Shown: one piece after another, positions 29,688 through 38,547 of the stretch
How the letters are laid out: the number at the start of each line of letters is the position of its first letter
How positions within the stretch are numbered: position 1 is the stretch's first letter
DNA from: Vreelandella neptunia
GTDB lineage: Bacteria > Pseudomonadota > Gammaproteobacteria > Pseudomonadales > Halomonadaceae
Assembly: GCF_000712975.1 (NCBI RefSeq)
Contig: NZ_JHQL01000007.1
Location: 84,330-148,329 of the forward strand
Direction: 5' to 3'
DNA: 64,000 bases
The notes under the pieces: model-generated
The model's input: only the letters and a program-made list of their open reading frames with translations
Databases searched by the model: none
What the model was told of the DNA's origin: nothing
Translations under genes and position numbers: made by a program

Positions 29688-31208
29688 TTAGCTGTCGCTA
29701 TTTTCTACTTGGGCATCGGTCTCACGATCAAGCAAATACTGGGTTAATAGCCCTACTGGGCGGCCAGTGGCGCCTTTTTGTTTGCCGGAGTGCCAAGCGG
29801 TGCCGGCGATATCCAGATGCGCCCATGGGAAGTGATCGGCAAAGCGCGATAGGAAACACGCTGCTGTAATGGTACCGGCCGGGCGGCCACCAATATTGGC
29901 TAAGTCGGCGAAATTGGACTCTAGTTGTTCCTGATACTCATCCCATAGCGGCAGGTGCCAGGCGCGATCCCAGGCTGCTTCGCCAGCGTCGAGCAAATCG
30001 AGCGCCAGGTCATCGTCGTTGGAAAGCAGGCCCGTTGCGTGGTGGCCAAGGCCAATAATGACAGCACCGGTCAGGGTGGCAATATCAACCACGCTGGCCG
30101 GGGTAAAACGCTCAGCGTAGGTCAGCGCATCGCAGAGCACCAAGCGGCCTTCGGCATCGGTGTTCAGCACTTCAACCGTCAACCCTTTCAGGGTTTTGAT
30201 AATATCGCCGGGTTTAGTGGCCGCACCGTCAGGCATGTTTTCAGCGGCGGCAACAATAAACACCACGTTTAGCTTGGGCTTAATGGCGAGCACTGCTTTG
30301 ACGGTGCCGAATACGCTAGCCGCACCGCCCATGTCGAACTTCATTTCATCCATGCCTTCGCCGGGCTTCAGCGAAATACCACCGGTGTCAAAGGTGATGC
30401 CTTTGCCCACGAGCACATGGGGCGCTTCTTCAGGATTTTCCGCACCCTGGTACTTCATCACGATAAGGCGTGTCGGTTCTTGACTGCCGCGTCCAACAGA
30501 AAGCAGTGAGCCTGCTCCCAACGCTTCCAGCGCCTCCTCATCTAAAATATCAACCTCAAGCGCGCCTTGGGAATCGCGCCCAAGCTGCTCGGCTTGCCCT
30601 GCAAGGTAGCGAGGCGTACAAACATTGCCGGGAAGGTTGCCCAGCGTGCGGGTAAGGTTAATGCCCTGGCCAATGGCGACACCCAATGCAGCGCCCTGCT
30701 TGGCCATGGGGGCCTCGTCGGCATCGCTGACAATAAGGTTCAGCTTGGTTAGGCTAGGGGCTTTTGCGGGAGATGATTTGAACTGGTCAAAGCGGTAAAT
30801 AGCGCGTTCAGCTGCTTCGAGTGTTTTACGAGCTTTCCAAGCAGTGTCGCGGTCTTCGAGGGGAACGTCGGTAAACGTAGCGCTAGCTTCATCAATTGGC
30901 AGCTTGGTCAACGCTGCCATGGCAGCATCTAAGGCTTTAATAAATGCTGCTTCCTGACATTTGGCCCGTTCGCCTAGGCCAACGAGCAACAAACGTTCAG
31001 CGCCCAAGCCCGGTGCGAAGGGGACAATCTGTACATTGCCCAGCGCGGCATCAAAGTCGCCACGATCAAGTAACTGACCAATGAGCCGCTCGCTTGCGTC
31101 ATCTAACTTGGCGACGGCGGGCAGTAAGTCGCTACCTTTAAAGACAGGCAAAACGAGGCAAGCCGTTTCGGCTTTGGCTGGGTTTGCGGTCTGAACGGAA
31201 AATTCCAT
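29688..31208 (-). CDS. pepA: Cytosol (leucyl) aminopeptidase PepA
   Basis: An M17 hexameric metallo-aminopeptidase that removes N-terminal residues; in E. coli it also acts as a DNA-binding protein. It is 506 residues. The two-metal site is visible in LVGKGITFDTGGISLKPG, KFDMGGAASVFG and the NTDAEGRLVLCDAL signature. GGAG lies 5 bases before the ATG. It is divergent from lptF, as in Pseudomonas. The intergenic region carries a triple repeat. Confidence 0.97.
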   Translation of the reverse strand: MEFSVQTANPAKAETACLVLPVFKGSDLLPAVAKLDDASERLIGQLLDRGDFDAALGNVQIVPFAPGLGAERLLLVGLGERAKCQEAAFIKALDAAMAALTKLPIDEASATFTDVPLEDRDTAWKARKTLEAAERAIYRFDQFKSSPAKAPSLTKLNLIVSDADEAPMAKQGAALGVAIGQGINLTRTLGNLPGNVCTPRYLAGQAEQLGRDSQGALEVDILDEEALEALGAGSLLSVGRGSQEPTRLIVMKYQGAENPEEAPHVLVGKGITFDTGGISLKPGEGMDEMKFDMGGAASVFGTVKAVLAIKPKLNVVFIVAAAENMPDGAATKPGDIIKTLKGLTVEVLNTDAEGRLVLCDALTYAERFTPASVVDIATLTGAVIIGLGHHATGLLSNDDDLALDLLDAGEAAWDRAWHLPLWDEYQEQLESNFADLANIGGRPAGTITAACFLSRFADHFPWAHLDIAGTAWHSGKQKGATGRPVGLLTQYLLDRETDAQVENSDS

Positions 31209-31262
31209 GACGTCTCCAACAAGACAAGCATCGAGTGATTCGGGATAATGCCCCGTTACCTA

Positions 31263-31305
31263 GGTTTTTGATAACAGGTTTTTGATAACAGGTTTTTTAA
31301 TAACA
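31263..31305. repeat. 14-bp tandem repeat (three copies) between pepA and lptF
   Basis: GGTTTTTGATAACA occurs identically at 31263-31276 and 31277-31290, and as GGTTTTTTAATAACA at 31291-31305. It lies in the divergent pepA/lptF promoter region, so copy number could affect promoter spacing. Confidence 0.9.
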
Positions 31306-31372
31306 GTTTGATTAGTGTACCCAAGCCATGGGCGCATTGCATTGCAACCTGCGCTACTAGCCGGAGAGTGCG

Positions 31373-32452
31373 TTGATTTTATTTCGGTACTTAACTCGCG
31401 AAGTGTTACTGACGATGTCGGCGGTGGCTGGCATTTTATTACTGGTGATCATGGGCAGCCGCTTTATTCGCTATTTTTCTGATGCGGCAGAGGGCGACAT
31501 TCCGGTCACTATCTTAGGCAGCCTCATGGTTTTTCACCTGCCTGGATTTATGGAGCTGATTTTACCGCTATCTTTTTTCCTGGGAATATTGCTGGCCTAT
31601 GGTCAGCTATATATGAACAGCGAAATTACCGTGATGGTGGCTTGTGGTATGAGTCCTATGCGGTTGTTGCGAGTAACACTATTGCCTGCTTCGGTCGTGG
31701 CGGTGCTGGTAGGACTGTGTAGTTTGTGGCTAACACCTGCGGGTGCACTACAAACTGAGGCAGCGCTTGAAGAGCAGCGCAGCCGATTAGATGTGTCAGT
31801 ACTAGCGCCAGGGCGTTTTCAGGATTTTGGTGGGGGGCGCACCGCTTATATCAGCGACTTCAGCAGTGATGGCACTGAAATGCAGGAGGTGCTGGTTCAT
31901 GAGCAGCCTGTTTCTGGTGCGGAAAAGACCCATAGCTATGTGACCCGTGCAGGCTCTGGCTATCAGGAAACCAGCGTGGAAACTGGTAGCCGTTTTCTAG
32001 TGCTGGAGGATGGCGAGCGCTATGGCGTAACACCGGGAAAGCAGGCTGCCGAGCGGTTAACCTTTGAACGTTACACGCTGCGCCTGGGCTTAAGCCGAAA
32101 TAGACAAGAGCTGGATTCATTAGAGTACGCGACCACGGCTGAGCTATGGAACGACCCCACTCCTCGTGCCCAAGCGCAGTTTCAGTGGCGTGTAGGTTTG
32201 CCGCTAATGGTGTTTATATTGGCATTGCTAGCTCAGCCGCTTTCCAGAGTAAACCCTCGCCAGGGTCGGTTTGCCAAACTGTTGCCTGCTGTTTTTCTTT
32301 ATGTCGCTTATTTAAGCCTGCTATTGGCGGCGGTGGATGCCATTGGCAGCGGCGCGCTGGCAGTTGCGCTTGGGGTTTGGCCGGTACACGGGCTGTTTTT
32401 GGCGCTTGGCTGCCTGCTGCTATGGCACTCGCAACGTAAAGGAATGCGCTAA
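31373..32452 (+). CDS. lptF: Lipopolysaccharide export permease LptF
   Basis: One of the two membrane subunits of the LptB2FG ABC transporter that extracts lipopolysaccharide from the inner membrane. It is 359 residues, with membrane helices at about 12-30, 50-75 and 95-115, a periplasmic jellyroll domain (about 125-265) and three more helices (about 270-350). It starts at TTG 31373, with GGAG 6 bases upstream and no better alternative. lptG follows after 15 bases. Confidence 0.95.
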   Translation: MILFRYLTREVLLTMSAVAGILLLVIMGSRFIRYFSDAAEGDIPVTILGSLMVFHLPGFMELILPLSFFLGILLAYGQLYMNSEITVMVACGMSPMRLLRVTLLPASVVAVLVGLCSLWLTPAGALQTEAALEEQRSRLDVSVLAPGRFQDFGGGRTAYISDFSSDGTEMQEVLVHEQPVSGAEKTHSYVTRAGSGYQETSVETGSRFLVLEDGERYGVTPGKQAAERLTFERYTLRLGLSRNRQELDSLEYATTAELWNDPTPRAQAQFQWRVGLPLMVFILALLAQPLSRVNPRQGRFAKLLPAVFLYVAYLSLLLAAVDAIGSGALAVALGVWPVHGLFLALGCLLLWHSQRKGMR

Positions 32453-32467
32453 TGAAGGGGCTAACTC

Positions 32468-33532
32468 ATGCTTGCTGATCGTCTTGACCGCTATATTGCC
32501 CGCAACGTATTGGCGGCCATCATTGTTGTTCAGTTCGTTTTACTTGGCCTGGATATTACCATTGCCTATATCGGTGATTTAGGCGACACCCAGGGCAACT
32601 ATACCGCGTTAGATGTGTTGATTTATCTGGGGATGCGACTGCCTTGGCGATTTTATCAATATGCCCCGGTGGCGGTATTGATTGGTGCGCTAATTGGCCT
32701 AGGGAGCATGGCGTCCAGCAATGAATTAACCGTCATGCGCGCTGCCGGCCGGTCCCTTGCACGGATTGTCTGGGGCGTCATGAAACCGGTGTTGTTAGTG
32801 GTGGTTGTGGTACTGCTGGTTGCTGAATTTGTATCTCCGCGCACTGAGCAGTTTGCCGAGGCATGGCGTTTAGAACAGCGTCAAGGAGAAGGGGCGCAGC
32901 TAACTAGCCGGAGTGGCTGGCAGTTCGAAGGAGAGAGTGTCTATCGCTTTGGTGCTATTCGTGCGGATAACGTGGTGCTGGATTTAACACGCTATCGTTT
33001 TGATGAGCGTCGGCTAATTGAGGCCACCCACGCTAACCGTGCGCGCTGGGAAGAGGGCGCGTGGCAGCTTGAGGGAGTGACTACGACGCGTATTTTTGAT
33101 GACCATACTGAATCGGAGTATCAGCAACATGCAGCTTGGGAGACGGCGTTAACGCCCACCCAATTGGAACGTTTGCTGCGTGATATCGAGAGCCAGGCGC
33201 CTAGTGAACTGTGGGCGTACGCCAATTTTTTGAAAAGCCAAAACCTCCAAGCGGATCAGCCGCTGCTCTACTTCTGGCAAAAGGTATTGATGCCGCTAAC
33301 AATGGGGTCGCTGGTATTAATCGCTGCTTCCTTTGTGTTTGGTCCATTGCGTACGGTGGCTGCAGGTACGCGCGTGTTTTATGGCGTGGTGACCGGCCTC
33401 ATCTTTAAATATGTACAAGATCTGCTGGCACCTGCATCCACTATTTTTGGTTTTTCACCAGTGTGGGCGGTATTAGTGCCAACCTTGGCTTGTGCGGTGG
33501 TAGGTATTTATTTCTTGCGCCGCAACGGCTAG
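32468..33532 (+). CDS. lptG: Lipopolysaccharide export permease LptG
   Basis: Partner of LptF in the Lpt exporter, 354 residues with the same layout: helices near 15-35, 55-80 and 95-120, a periplasmic domain (about 125-270), and three C-terminal helices including LMPLTMGSLVLIAASFVFG. The start LADRLDRYIARNVLAAI is typical of LptG. AAGGGG lies 7 bases before the ATG. Confidence 0.95.
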   Translation: MLADRLDRYIARNVLAAIIVVQFVLLGLDITIAYIGDLGDTQGNYTALDVLIYLGMRLPWRFYQYAPVAVLIGALIGLGSMASSNELTVMRAAGRSLARIVWGVMKPVLLVVVVVLLVAEFVSPRTEQFAEAWRLEQRQGEGAQLTSRSGWQFEGESVYRFGAIRADNVVLDLTRYRFDERRLIEATHANRARWEEGAWQLEGVTTTRIFDDHTESEYQQHAAWETALTPTQLERLLRDIESQAPSELWAYANFLKSQNLQADQPLLYFWQKVLMPLTMGSLVLIAASFVFGPLRTVAAGTRVFYGVVTGLIFKYVQDLLAPASTIFGFSPVWAVLVPTLACAVVGIYFLRRNG

Positions 33533-33566
33533 TTGGGGCTTTGGTACTTAAAAGAGGATTAGCCAG

Positions 33567-34055
33567 GTGACGAGCAATATGACCAAATCCCGACGCTTTA
33601 CCCAATTAGATAGCGTATGGCCTGCGGGTTTAGGTCGCCGCTTGGGCGCAATGCTGTATGACGGATTTTTAGTGACAGCCATTTGGATCGCAGTGACGGT
33701 GGCGCATCTGGCTTTTTTTCGGTTTGTGTTAGGGCAGCAGGCTGAAGAGATTGGTACGACCCCTTTCGATATTTGGAGCCTGAGATTAATGCTGTTGTTC
33801 TTTGTCACGCTATTTTTTGTCTATTCCTGGCGGCGTGGGGGTATGACATTAGGTATGCAGGCTTGGCGACTGCGGGTGCAAACCATCGATGGACATGCGA
33901 TTACACTCAAGCAAAGTTTGATTCGTTGTGTGACAGCTTGGCTTTCCTTGGCAGCACTTGGTATTGGGTACTGGTGGGTACTGTTTGATCCGCAGCGCAG
34001 AAGCTGGCCAGATATCGCCTCTAATACGCAAACCGTGGTGCTACCAAAAAAATAA
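33567..34055 (+). CDS. RDD family membrane protein
   Basis: A small integral membrane protein of 162 residues. The family name comes from Arg-Asp-Asp in the first segment; here GLGRRLGAMLYDGFLV is the matching motif. There are about three membrane helices (about 27-47, 68-86, 122-145), with WRRGGMTLGMQAWRLRV in the conserved middle. Some RDD proteins have been proposed to act in ion exchange in halophiles, but the function is generally unknown. It follows lptG by 34 bases and may be cotranscribed. The start could be GTG 33567 (GAGG 8 bases upstream) or ATG 33579. Confidence 0.85.
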   Translation: MTSNMTKSRRFTQLDSVWPAGLGRRLGAMLYDGFLVTAIWIAVTVAHLAFFRFVLGQQAEEIGTTPFDIWSLRLMLLFFVTLFFVYSWRRGGMTLGMQAWRLRVQTIDGHAITLKQSLIRCVTAWLSLAALGIGYWWVLFDPQRRSWPDIASNTQTVVLPKK

Positions 34056-34155
34056 TATCATCGCCTGTTTTGGCGAAAATTGTGCTGTGACAAGGCGTTA
34101 TCCTATAGCTCATTTTTATTAAGACGAATGGCTACCAAAAAGCATCCATTTCTAC

Positions 34156-34186
34156 TTGAAAAGATGTATGCGAATCATTTACATTC
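34156..34186 (+). promoter_or_regulatory. Candidate bfd promoter with Fur box
   Basis: TTGAAA (34156-34161) and TACATT (34180-34185) could be -35 and -10 with 18-base spacing. Overlapping them, 34164-34182 contains TGCGAATCATTTAC, matching the 19-bp Fur consensus at 11 of 19 positions including the full AATCATT core. Iron-starvation control of bfd by Fur is known in other Gammaproteobacteria. Confidence 0.6.
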
Positions 34187-34213
34187 ATCTCATGACTTTT
34201 ATGAGGTGTCGCC

Positions 34214-34420
34214 ATGTACGTTTGCGTGTGCAAGGGAGTAACCGACCATCAGATTCGCCAGCACGTCAGCGACGGAGCGCGCAGCTGGCGAGAAGTACGT
34301 GAAGCTACAGGCTGTGGAACCCAGTGTGGTAAATGCGCCTGTTTTGCTAAATCGCTTACCCGCGAGGCGGTCCAAGAGGCGCGCTGCGAGGCGGATATGA
34401 GTCTCGCTTACGCTGTATGA
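34214..34420 (+). CDS. bfd: Bacterioferritin-associated ferredoxin
   Basis: A small [2Fe-2S] protein that reduces iron in the bacterioferritin core so that it can be mobilised. Its 68 residues include the four cluster cysteines in CVCKG (Cys4, Cys6) and CGTQCGKC, in the Fer2_BFD pattern, followed by the arginine-bearing helix. It lies 154 bases before bfr and probably has its own iron-regulated promoter, allowing the storage and release genes to be controlled separately. Confidence 0.93.
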   Translation: MYVCVCKGVTDHQIRQHVSDGARSWREVREATGCGTQCGKCACFAKSLTREAVQEARCEADMSLAYAV

Positions 34421-34489
34421 CGCGAATCACTATTGTTAGGGTTTTCGTTAGCAAACATATGATTTTTTTGAGTTTTTAGTTACTTCCTA

Positions 34490-34513
34490 TATACTCCCAA
34501 CATCGTTGGGAGT
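34490..34513 (+). promoter_or_regulatory. Inverted repeat over the predicted bfr promoter
   Basis: ACTCCCAAC (34493-34501) and GTTGGGAGT (34505-34513) are perfect inverted arms around ATC. A promoter TTGAGT (34468-34473), 16 bases, TATACT (34490-34495) can be read so that the repeat covers the -10 edge and the transcription start. Its position fits a repressor operator or a 5' RNA hairpin. I do not recognise the regulator. Confidence 0.5.
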
Positions 34514-34574
34514 AAGCCTGTTTATGGCCTATACTCTCTAGTTAGCGTAATTGCACACTAAGAAAGGTGACGTC

Positions 34575-35060
34575 ATGAAAGGTGATCCCAAGGTCATTCA
34601 GCATCTCAATATCGCCCTCGGCAACGAACTGGTAGCGATCAACCAGTATTTTTTGCATGCCAAAATGTATAAGGATTGGGGCTTTAAAGAGCTTGCCAAG
34701 TGGGAATACGATGAATCCATCGAAGAGATGCAGCACGCCGACAAGCTGATTGAACGTATTCTGTTCCTTGAAGGTATTCCTAACCTTCAGGATCTAGGCA
34801 AGCTGCATATCGGCGAAAACGTTAAAGAAATGCTCGAAAGTGATCTAAAAATCGAGCACGACGGTCGTAAAGACTATATTGAAGCAATCACCTACTGTGA
34901 AAGCGTCAAAGATTACGTAACCCGTGATCTACTGCGTGATCTGCTTGCCGATGAAGAGGGTCATATTGACCACATTGAAACGCAGCTTGGCTTGATCGAT
35001 AAGGTTGGTATCCAAAACTACCTGCAAAAACATATGCAGTTGGCGACTGACGAAGAGTAA
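34575..35060 (+). CDS. bfr: Bacterioferritin
   Basis: A 24-meric haem-containing iron-storage protein. From ATG 34575 (AAAGGTGA upstream) it is 161 residues. All ferroxidase ligands are present by position (Glu18, Glu51, His54, Glu94, Glu127, His130), as is the haem-ligating Met52, so it is a catalytic, haem-binding subunit rather than a degenerate paralogue. It pairs with the upstream bfd and ends at a clear terminator preceded by a triple repeat. Confidence 0.97.
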   Translation: MKGDPKVIQHLNIALGNELVAINQYFLHAKMYKDWGFKELAKWEYDESIEEMQHADKLIERILFLEGIPNLQDLGKLHIGENVKEMLESDLKIEHDGRKDYIEAITYCESVKDYVTRDLLRDLLADEEGHIDHIETQLGLIDKVGIQNYLQKHMQLATDEE

Positions 35061-35070
35061 CTTCTGGTTA

Positions 35071-35130
35071 TTTAATTAAAGCGATACTGTTTAATTAAAG
35101 CAGCACTGGGGTTTAATCAAAGCAGCACCG
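35071..35130. repeat. 19-bp tandem repeat (three copies) after bfr
   Basis: TTTAATTAAAGCGATACTG (35071-35089), TTTAATTAAAGCAGCACTG (35090-35108) and TTTAATCAAAGCAGCACCG (35112-35130, after 3 extra bases). It starts 10 bases past the bfr stop and runs into the terminator stem. Confidence 0.9.
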
Positions 35131-35155
35131 GGCAGCCCTATGGCTGCCCGTTTTT
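35129..35155 (+). terminator. Intrinsic terminator of bfr
   Basis: CGGGCAGCC (35129-35137) pairs perfectly with GGCTGCCCG (35142-35150), loop CTAT, followed by TTTTT. Confidence 0.93.
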
Positions 35156-35211
35156 CGTTACCAATCATAATAAGATGTCGTTTTGCTTCAGCTTTTTTTA
35201 GCTTTACAGCA

Positions 35212-35745
35212 TTACGATTCAACCACGCCACAGGCCATGCGTGCACCGCCACCGCCTAGGTGAGGTTCATCCGAGTACGTATCGCCGCCAGCATGAATCA
35301 TCAGGCTGCGTCCCGGCATATCTTCCATGCTCAAGCGTGGTGCCAGCACCGGCAAGTTGGCCTCGCCGTCTTCATTCACCGTGAGAACTGGTAGGTCGCC
35401 TAGATGGCCATCGCCGTAGGGACCTTGGTGGGTGCCAGTTTCTTCAGGGTCGTAATGACCTCCTGCAGACAGCGCTGCTGTCATTTCGCCGCTATCGTTC
35501 TCGGCAGGCTCGCAGCTGGCATTTTGGTGGACATGAAAACCGTATACGCCAGGTTCTAGGTCAGTCAACGACGGCGTAAGCAACACGCCGTGCTCAGTGT
35601 GCTCAATAGCGATAGTCCCTATAGACTCTTCAGTTCCTTCAGCGCTGACCTTGTGCATGTCAACGTCGAGCGTTTCATTGGCCTGAACGGTGGATGCCAG
35701 CAACAAACCCACGGCCATGCCTGTTAACGGTAGTGAGTAACGCAT
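35212..35745 (-). CDS. sodC: Periplasmic Cu,Zn superoxide dismutase
   Basis: Dismutates superoxide outside the cytoplasm. The 177-residue precursor has a signal peptide (about 1-22, ending VQA-NE). Metal-binding histidines appear in [37 protein letters not shown] and the C-terminal [10 protein letters not shown]. The disulphide cysteines lie in ASCEP and [14 protein letters not shown] lies 9 bases before the ATG. A small palindrome, CTCGT-ATA-ACGAG (35777-35789), sits in the upstream region. It is monocistronic and convergent with bfr. Confidence 0.96.
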   Translation of the reverse strand: MRYSLPLTGMAVGLLLASTVQANETLDVDMHKVSAEGTEESIGTIAIEHTEHGVLLTPSLTDLEPGVYGFHVHQNASCEPAENDSGEMTAALSAGGHYDPEETGTHQGPYGDGHLGDLPVLTVNEDGEANLPVLAPRLSMEDMPGRSLMIHAGGDTYSDEPHLGGGGARMACGVVES

Positions 35746-35947
35746 AGTGCAATTCTCCTGTCCTTATCCATGGAAGCTCGTATAACGAGTTGCTACTTCA
35801 AGGTAGCTGCCCCTAGATAACTCCGCCAATGGATTGCGTAAAGGTGAGGTTTGCCTACTGGATAACGTTAGCGATGGATGACATCTCGCTGTCAAGCCGC
35901 GACAATAGCTCCCTGTTTCGTTGGTTAGTTTTTTACTGGGGAGCGTT

Positions 35948-36721
35948 ATGACGCCACTCAACATCCTCTATCAGGATGAGTATCTCGTTGCAGTGCATAA
36001 GCCGTCAGGGCTTTTAGTGCATCGCTCGGCGTTGGCGCGTGGCGAAACAGAATTTTTGCTTCAACGCCTGCGTGACCAAATTGGCAAGCGGGTTTATCCA
36101 GTGCATCGCTTAGACAGGCCCACTTCCGGCGTGATGGTGTTTGGTTTGTCATCTGAGATGGCGGCTTTATTGAGTGAAGCCTTCAGCGAACGGCAGGTGG
36201 AAAAGCGTTACCTAGCGGTGGTGCGCGGTAAAGCGCCTGAGAGCGAACGTTTGGACTACCCGCTTCGGGAAGAGGATGGCACACGGCCCAAAGCGGAGAT
36301 GCCTGCTATGCCCGCGATGACTGATATTCGTCGCCTGGACAGTGTTGAGCTGCCGATACAGGTAGACCGCTATCCGGTGGCACGCTATTCGTTGGTGGAA
36401 GCGCAGCCCCTCACTGGCCGGCGGCATCAGATTCGCCGCCACCTTTCACGGCGTGGTTACCCCATTATTGGCGATGCCAAGCATGGTAAAAGTATTCACA
36501 ACCGCTTTTTTGCGGATCAGTTGGATGCTCCCCGTTTACTACTGGCGGCTACCTATTTAGCCTTTAATCACCCCTTCATCGAAAAGCGCATTCAATTAGG
36601 CTGCGCTCTCGATGAGACCATGAAACGCGTGTTCGAGCAGTTCGGATGGAGTGGCCACTTACCGCTCGATAGCGTGCGTACCCCGCCCACTGCCAAGCCA
36701 GCCGCGCTTCAGGAAAGATAG
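35948..36721 (+). CDS. truC: tRNA pseudouridine(65) synthase TruC
   Basis: Isomerises U65 of tRNA-Ile and tRNA-Asp. It is an RluA-family enzyme of 257 residues from ATG 35948 (GGGAG 6 bases upstream); the frame opens earlier without support. The catalytic aspartate is Asp56 in VHRLDRPTSGVMVF. LTGRRHQIRRHLSRRGYPIIGDAKHG is typical of TruC, with the extra histidines and HNRFFA. Its upstream region is shared with the divergent sodC. Confidence 0.92.
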   Translation: MTPLNILYQDEYLVAVHKPSGLLVHRSALARGETEFLLQRLRDQIGKRVYPVHRLDRPTSGVMVFGLSSEMAALLSEAFSERQVEKRYLAVVRGKAPESERLDYPLREEDGTRPKAEMPAMPAMTDIRRLDSVELPIQVDRYPVARYSLVEAQPLTGRRHQIRRHLSRRGYPIIGDAKHGKSIHNRFFADQLDAPRLLLAATYLAFNHPFIEKRIQLGCALDETMKRVFEQFGWSGHLPLDSVRTPPTAKPAALQER

Positions 36722-36786
36722 CGCTTTATAGCGCCAATGTAGCGCCGCTGGAAAGCGCATCATGTTTTTATTAGAGAGAGCCTGCC

Positions 36787-37611
36787 ATGTCTTCGGATTA
36801 TGACGTTCGCTTTGGCGGTATTCGCCGCTTGTATGGTCAGCGTGCCGCTGAGGCATTTCGCCATGCCCACGTGGTCGTTGTTGGCGTAGGCGGCGTTGGC
36901 AGTTGGACGGTAGAAGCTCTGGCGCGCTCGGGAATCGGCAAGCTTACGCTGATCGACCTGGATGATGTCTGCGTATCCAATGTGAACCGTCAGCTTCATG
37001 CTCTAGACGGTACGATTGGCGCTCCCAAGGTTGAGGTGCTGGCCGAGCGCTGCCGCCTAATTGCCCCTGAAATAGAGGTCGTGGCTGATAGTGCGTTTGT
37101 TACGCCAACCAACCTCGCTGAACGTATTCCTGATGATGCCGACCATGTAGTGGACGCTATTGATAGTGTGATCGCTAAGGCGGCGCTAATCGCTTGGTGC
37201 AAACGGCATAAACTGCCGATTACCGTGACGGGAGCCGCAGGCGGTCAGACAGACCCCACGCGTATTCAGGTGGCGGATTTAACGCGCACTGAACACGACC
37301 CTCTGCTTTCTAAAGTGCGTTCACGACTGCGCAGGGATTATGGTTTTTCGCGTAATCCAAAGCGGCGCTTTTCCGTTGAGTGCGTCTATTCTGATGAGCA
37401 ATTAGTGTATCCCAGCGCTGACGGCGAAGTTTGCCTGCAAAAACCCGGCAACGGTGACGCTACCCGTCTAGACTGCGCTTCAGGCTTTGGCGCAGCCACT
37501 TTTGTCACCGGTGCATTTGGTTTTGTCGCTGCCTCAAAAGTGCTCGAACGACTGGCTAAAAAAGCCGCTAAGTCCATGCCATTAACGACTAAACAAGAGG
37601 AAAGTGAATGA
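36787..37611 (+). CDS. tcdA: tRNA threonylcarbamoyladenosine dehydratase TcdA
   Basis: Uses ATP to cyclise t6A37 of tRNA to ct6A. It is an E1/ThiF-like enzyme of 274 residues with the nucleotide loop VVGVGGVGSW (about 32-40) and the SNVNRQLHAL adenylation segment; the later ECVYSDEQLVYP and DCASGFGAATFVTGAFGF are family features. In E. coli it works with the CsdA/CsdE sulfur system, which is not seen here. It overlaps the DUF1653 gene by 4 bases (ATGA). Confidence 0.94.
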   Translation: MSSDYDVRFGGIRRLYGQRAAEAFRHAHVVVVGVGGVGSWTVEALARSGIGKLTLIDLDDVCVSNVNRQLHALDGTIGAPKVEVLAERCRLIAPEIEVVADSAFVTPTNLAERIPDDADHVVDAIDSVIAKAALIAWCKRHKLPITVTGAAGGQTDPTRIQVADLTRTEHDPLLSKVRSRLRRDYGFSRNPKRRFSVECVYSDEQLVYPSADGEVCLQKPGNGDATRLDCASGFGAATFVTGAFGFVAASKVLERLAKKAAKSMPLTTKQEESE

Positions 37612-37844
37612 CCGCGCCTATTCCTGGTATTTATCGTCACTATAAAGGCAGTCTTTACGAAGTGCTGGGCACTGCTCAGCATAGTGAAAGTGAAGAAGCG
37701 CTAGTGGTTTATCGTGCGCTTTACGGCGACTACGGCCTGTGGGTGCGCCCGCTTGAGATGTTCACCGAAAGCGTTACCAAAGACGGCCAGCCACAGCCGC
37801 GCTTTGCTTTAGAGAAGGCGTTTAGTGAGCCAAGTCTGTCCTAG
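37608..37844 (+). CDS. DUF1653 domain protein
   Basis: A 78-residue protein made up entirely of the DUF1653 fold: GIYRHYKGSLYEVLGTAQHSESEEALVVYRALYGDYGLWVRPLEMF. Function is unknown; the domain resembles small nucleic-acid or ligand-binding beta folds. Translational coupling to tcdA (ATGA) hints at a shared transcript, not necessarily a shared role. Confidence 0.85.
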   Translation: MTAPIPGIYRHYKGSLYEVLGTAQHSESEEALVVYRALYGDYGLWVRPLEMFTESVTKDGQPQPRFALEKAFSEPSLS

Positions 37845-38029
37845 TGGCGACAGCGCTCAGTAGCATTACGTTTTCCTCTTCACCCCGCTTTTTTCCTTCA
37901 CTCTTTATGCTCCATTCGGGCCTTTTCTTGCTCAGGGCTCGGGTGTTTTTTTAGTGCGCTATTGTTTATATTCCACAATAAGCTATTCTTATAACAATTA
38001 ATGTTAACGAGCTTGGGCGAGGAGAAAAT

Positions 38030-38458
38030 ATGCAAACACAGCCGTTAGAAAAGGGCGTCGAGATCACCTCACAGCTTACAGTCGAGGAGCTTGAGCAAGT
38101 AAAAGCACAGGGCTTTAGCACGGTGATCTGTAACTGCAAGCCCGGCGAAAGCACCGAGTTTCCAGGTGAAAGTGCGTACCGCCGTAAAGCAGAAGAAATT
38201 GGGCTTCATTGGGTACACATTCCAGTAACGCCTGGCGAGTATAGCCAAGCGGATGTGGCTGCTTTTGCTGAAGCGTTGCAGCAGTTACCTCGGCCAATAT
38301 TGGCATTTTGCCGGTCGGGTAAGCGCGCTACCCACCTTTGGGCCTACGCCAAGCGCCACACTGAAAAGTGCGATTTGGCGGAACTGTTTTGCGCCGCAAA
38401 AGCAGCCGGTTTCGATTTGGAAGAGCACCGCCAGGGGCTCGAAAATCAAAGCGTATAA
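38030..38458 (+). CDS. TIGR01244/DUF442 family sulfur transferase- or phosphatase-like protein
   Basis: A 142-residue single-domain protein of the family fused to Blh-type sulfur dioxygenases in other bacteria. The active loop is AFCRSGKRA, a Cys94-x4-Arg arrangement like the family's CRSGTRS and one residue shorter than the CX5R of classical phosphatases. Family members are proposed to handle persulfide sulfur. The preceding STEFPGESAYRRKAEEIGLHWVHIPVTPG is characteristic. It starts at ATG 38030 with GAGGAG upstream. A SulP anion transporter gene follows 89 bases downstream, suggesting sulfur handling; this link is inference. Confidence 0.82.
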   Translation: MQTQPLEKGVEITSQLTVEELEQVKAQGFSTVICNCKPGESTEFPGESAYRRKAEEIGLHWVHIPVTPGEYSQADVAAFAEALQQLPRPILAFCRSGKRATHLWAYAKRHTEKCDLAELFCAAKAAGFDLEEHRQGLENQSV

Positions 38459-38547
38459 CCGTCACTATTGCGTCGTTATTGATGGCCGCAGACGAAATGA
38501 GCTGTGATGTAACGTGTTTAGTTTCACTGTGATAGCGAGTAGTCCGA

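Noticed and set aside
37925..37953. Terminator at the T-run after the DUF1653 gene
   Set aside because: There is a run of T but the bases before it do not form a stable stem; only weak partial pairing is possible.
38529..38540. Third copy of the eut-region motif (GTGATAGCG) before the SulP gene
   Set aside because: Only 9 of 11 bases match, there is no partner site, and no functional link; a chance match is likely.
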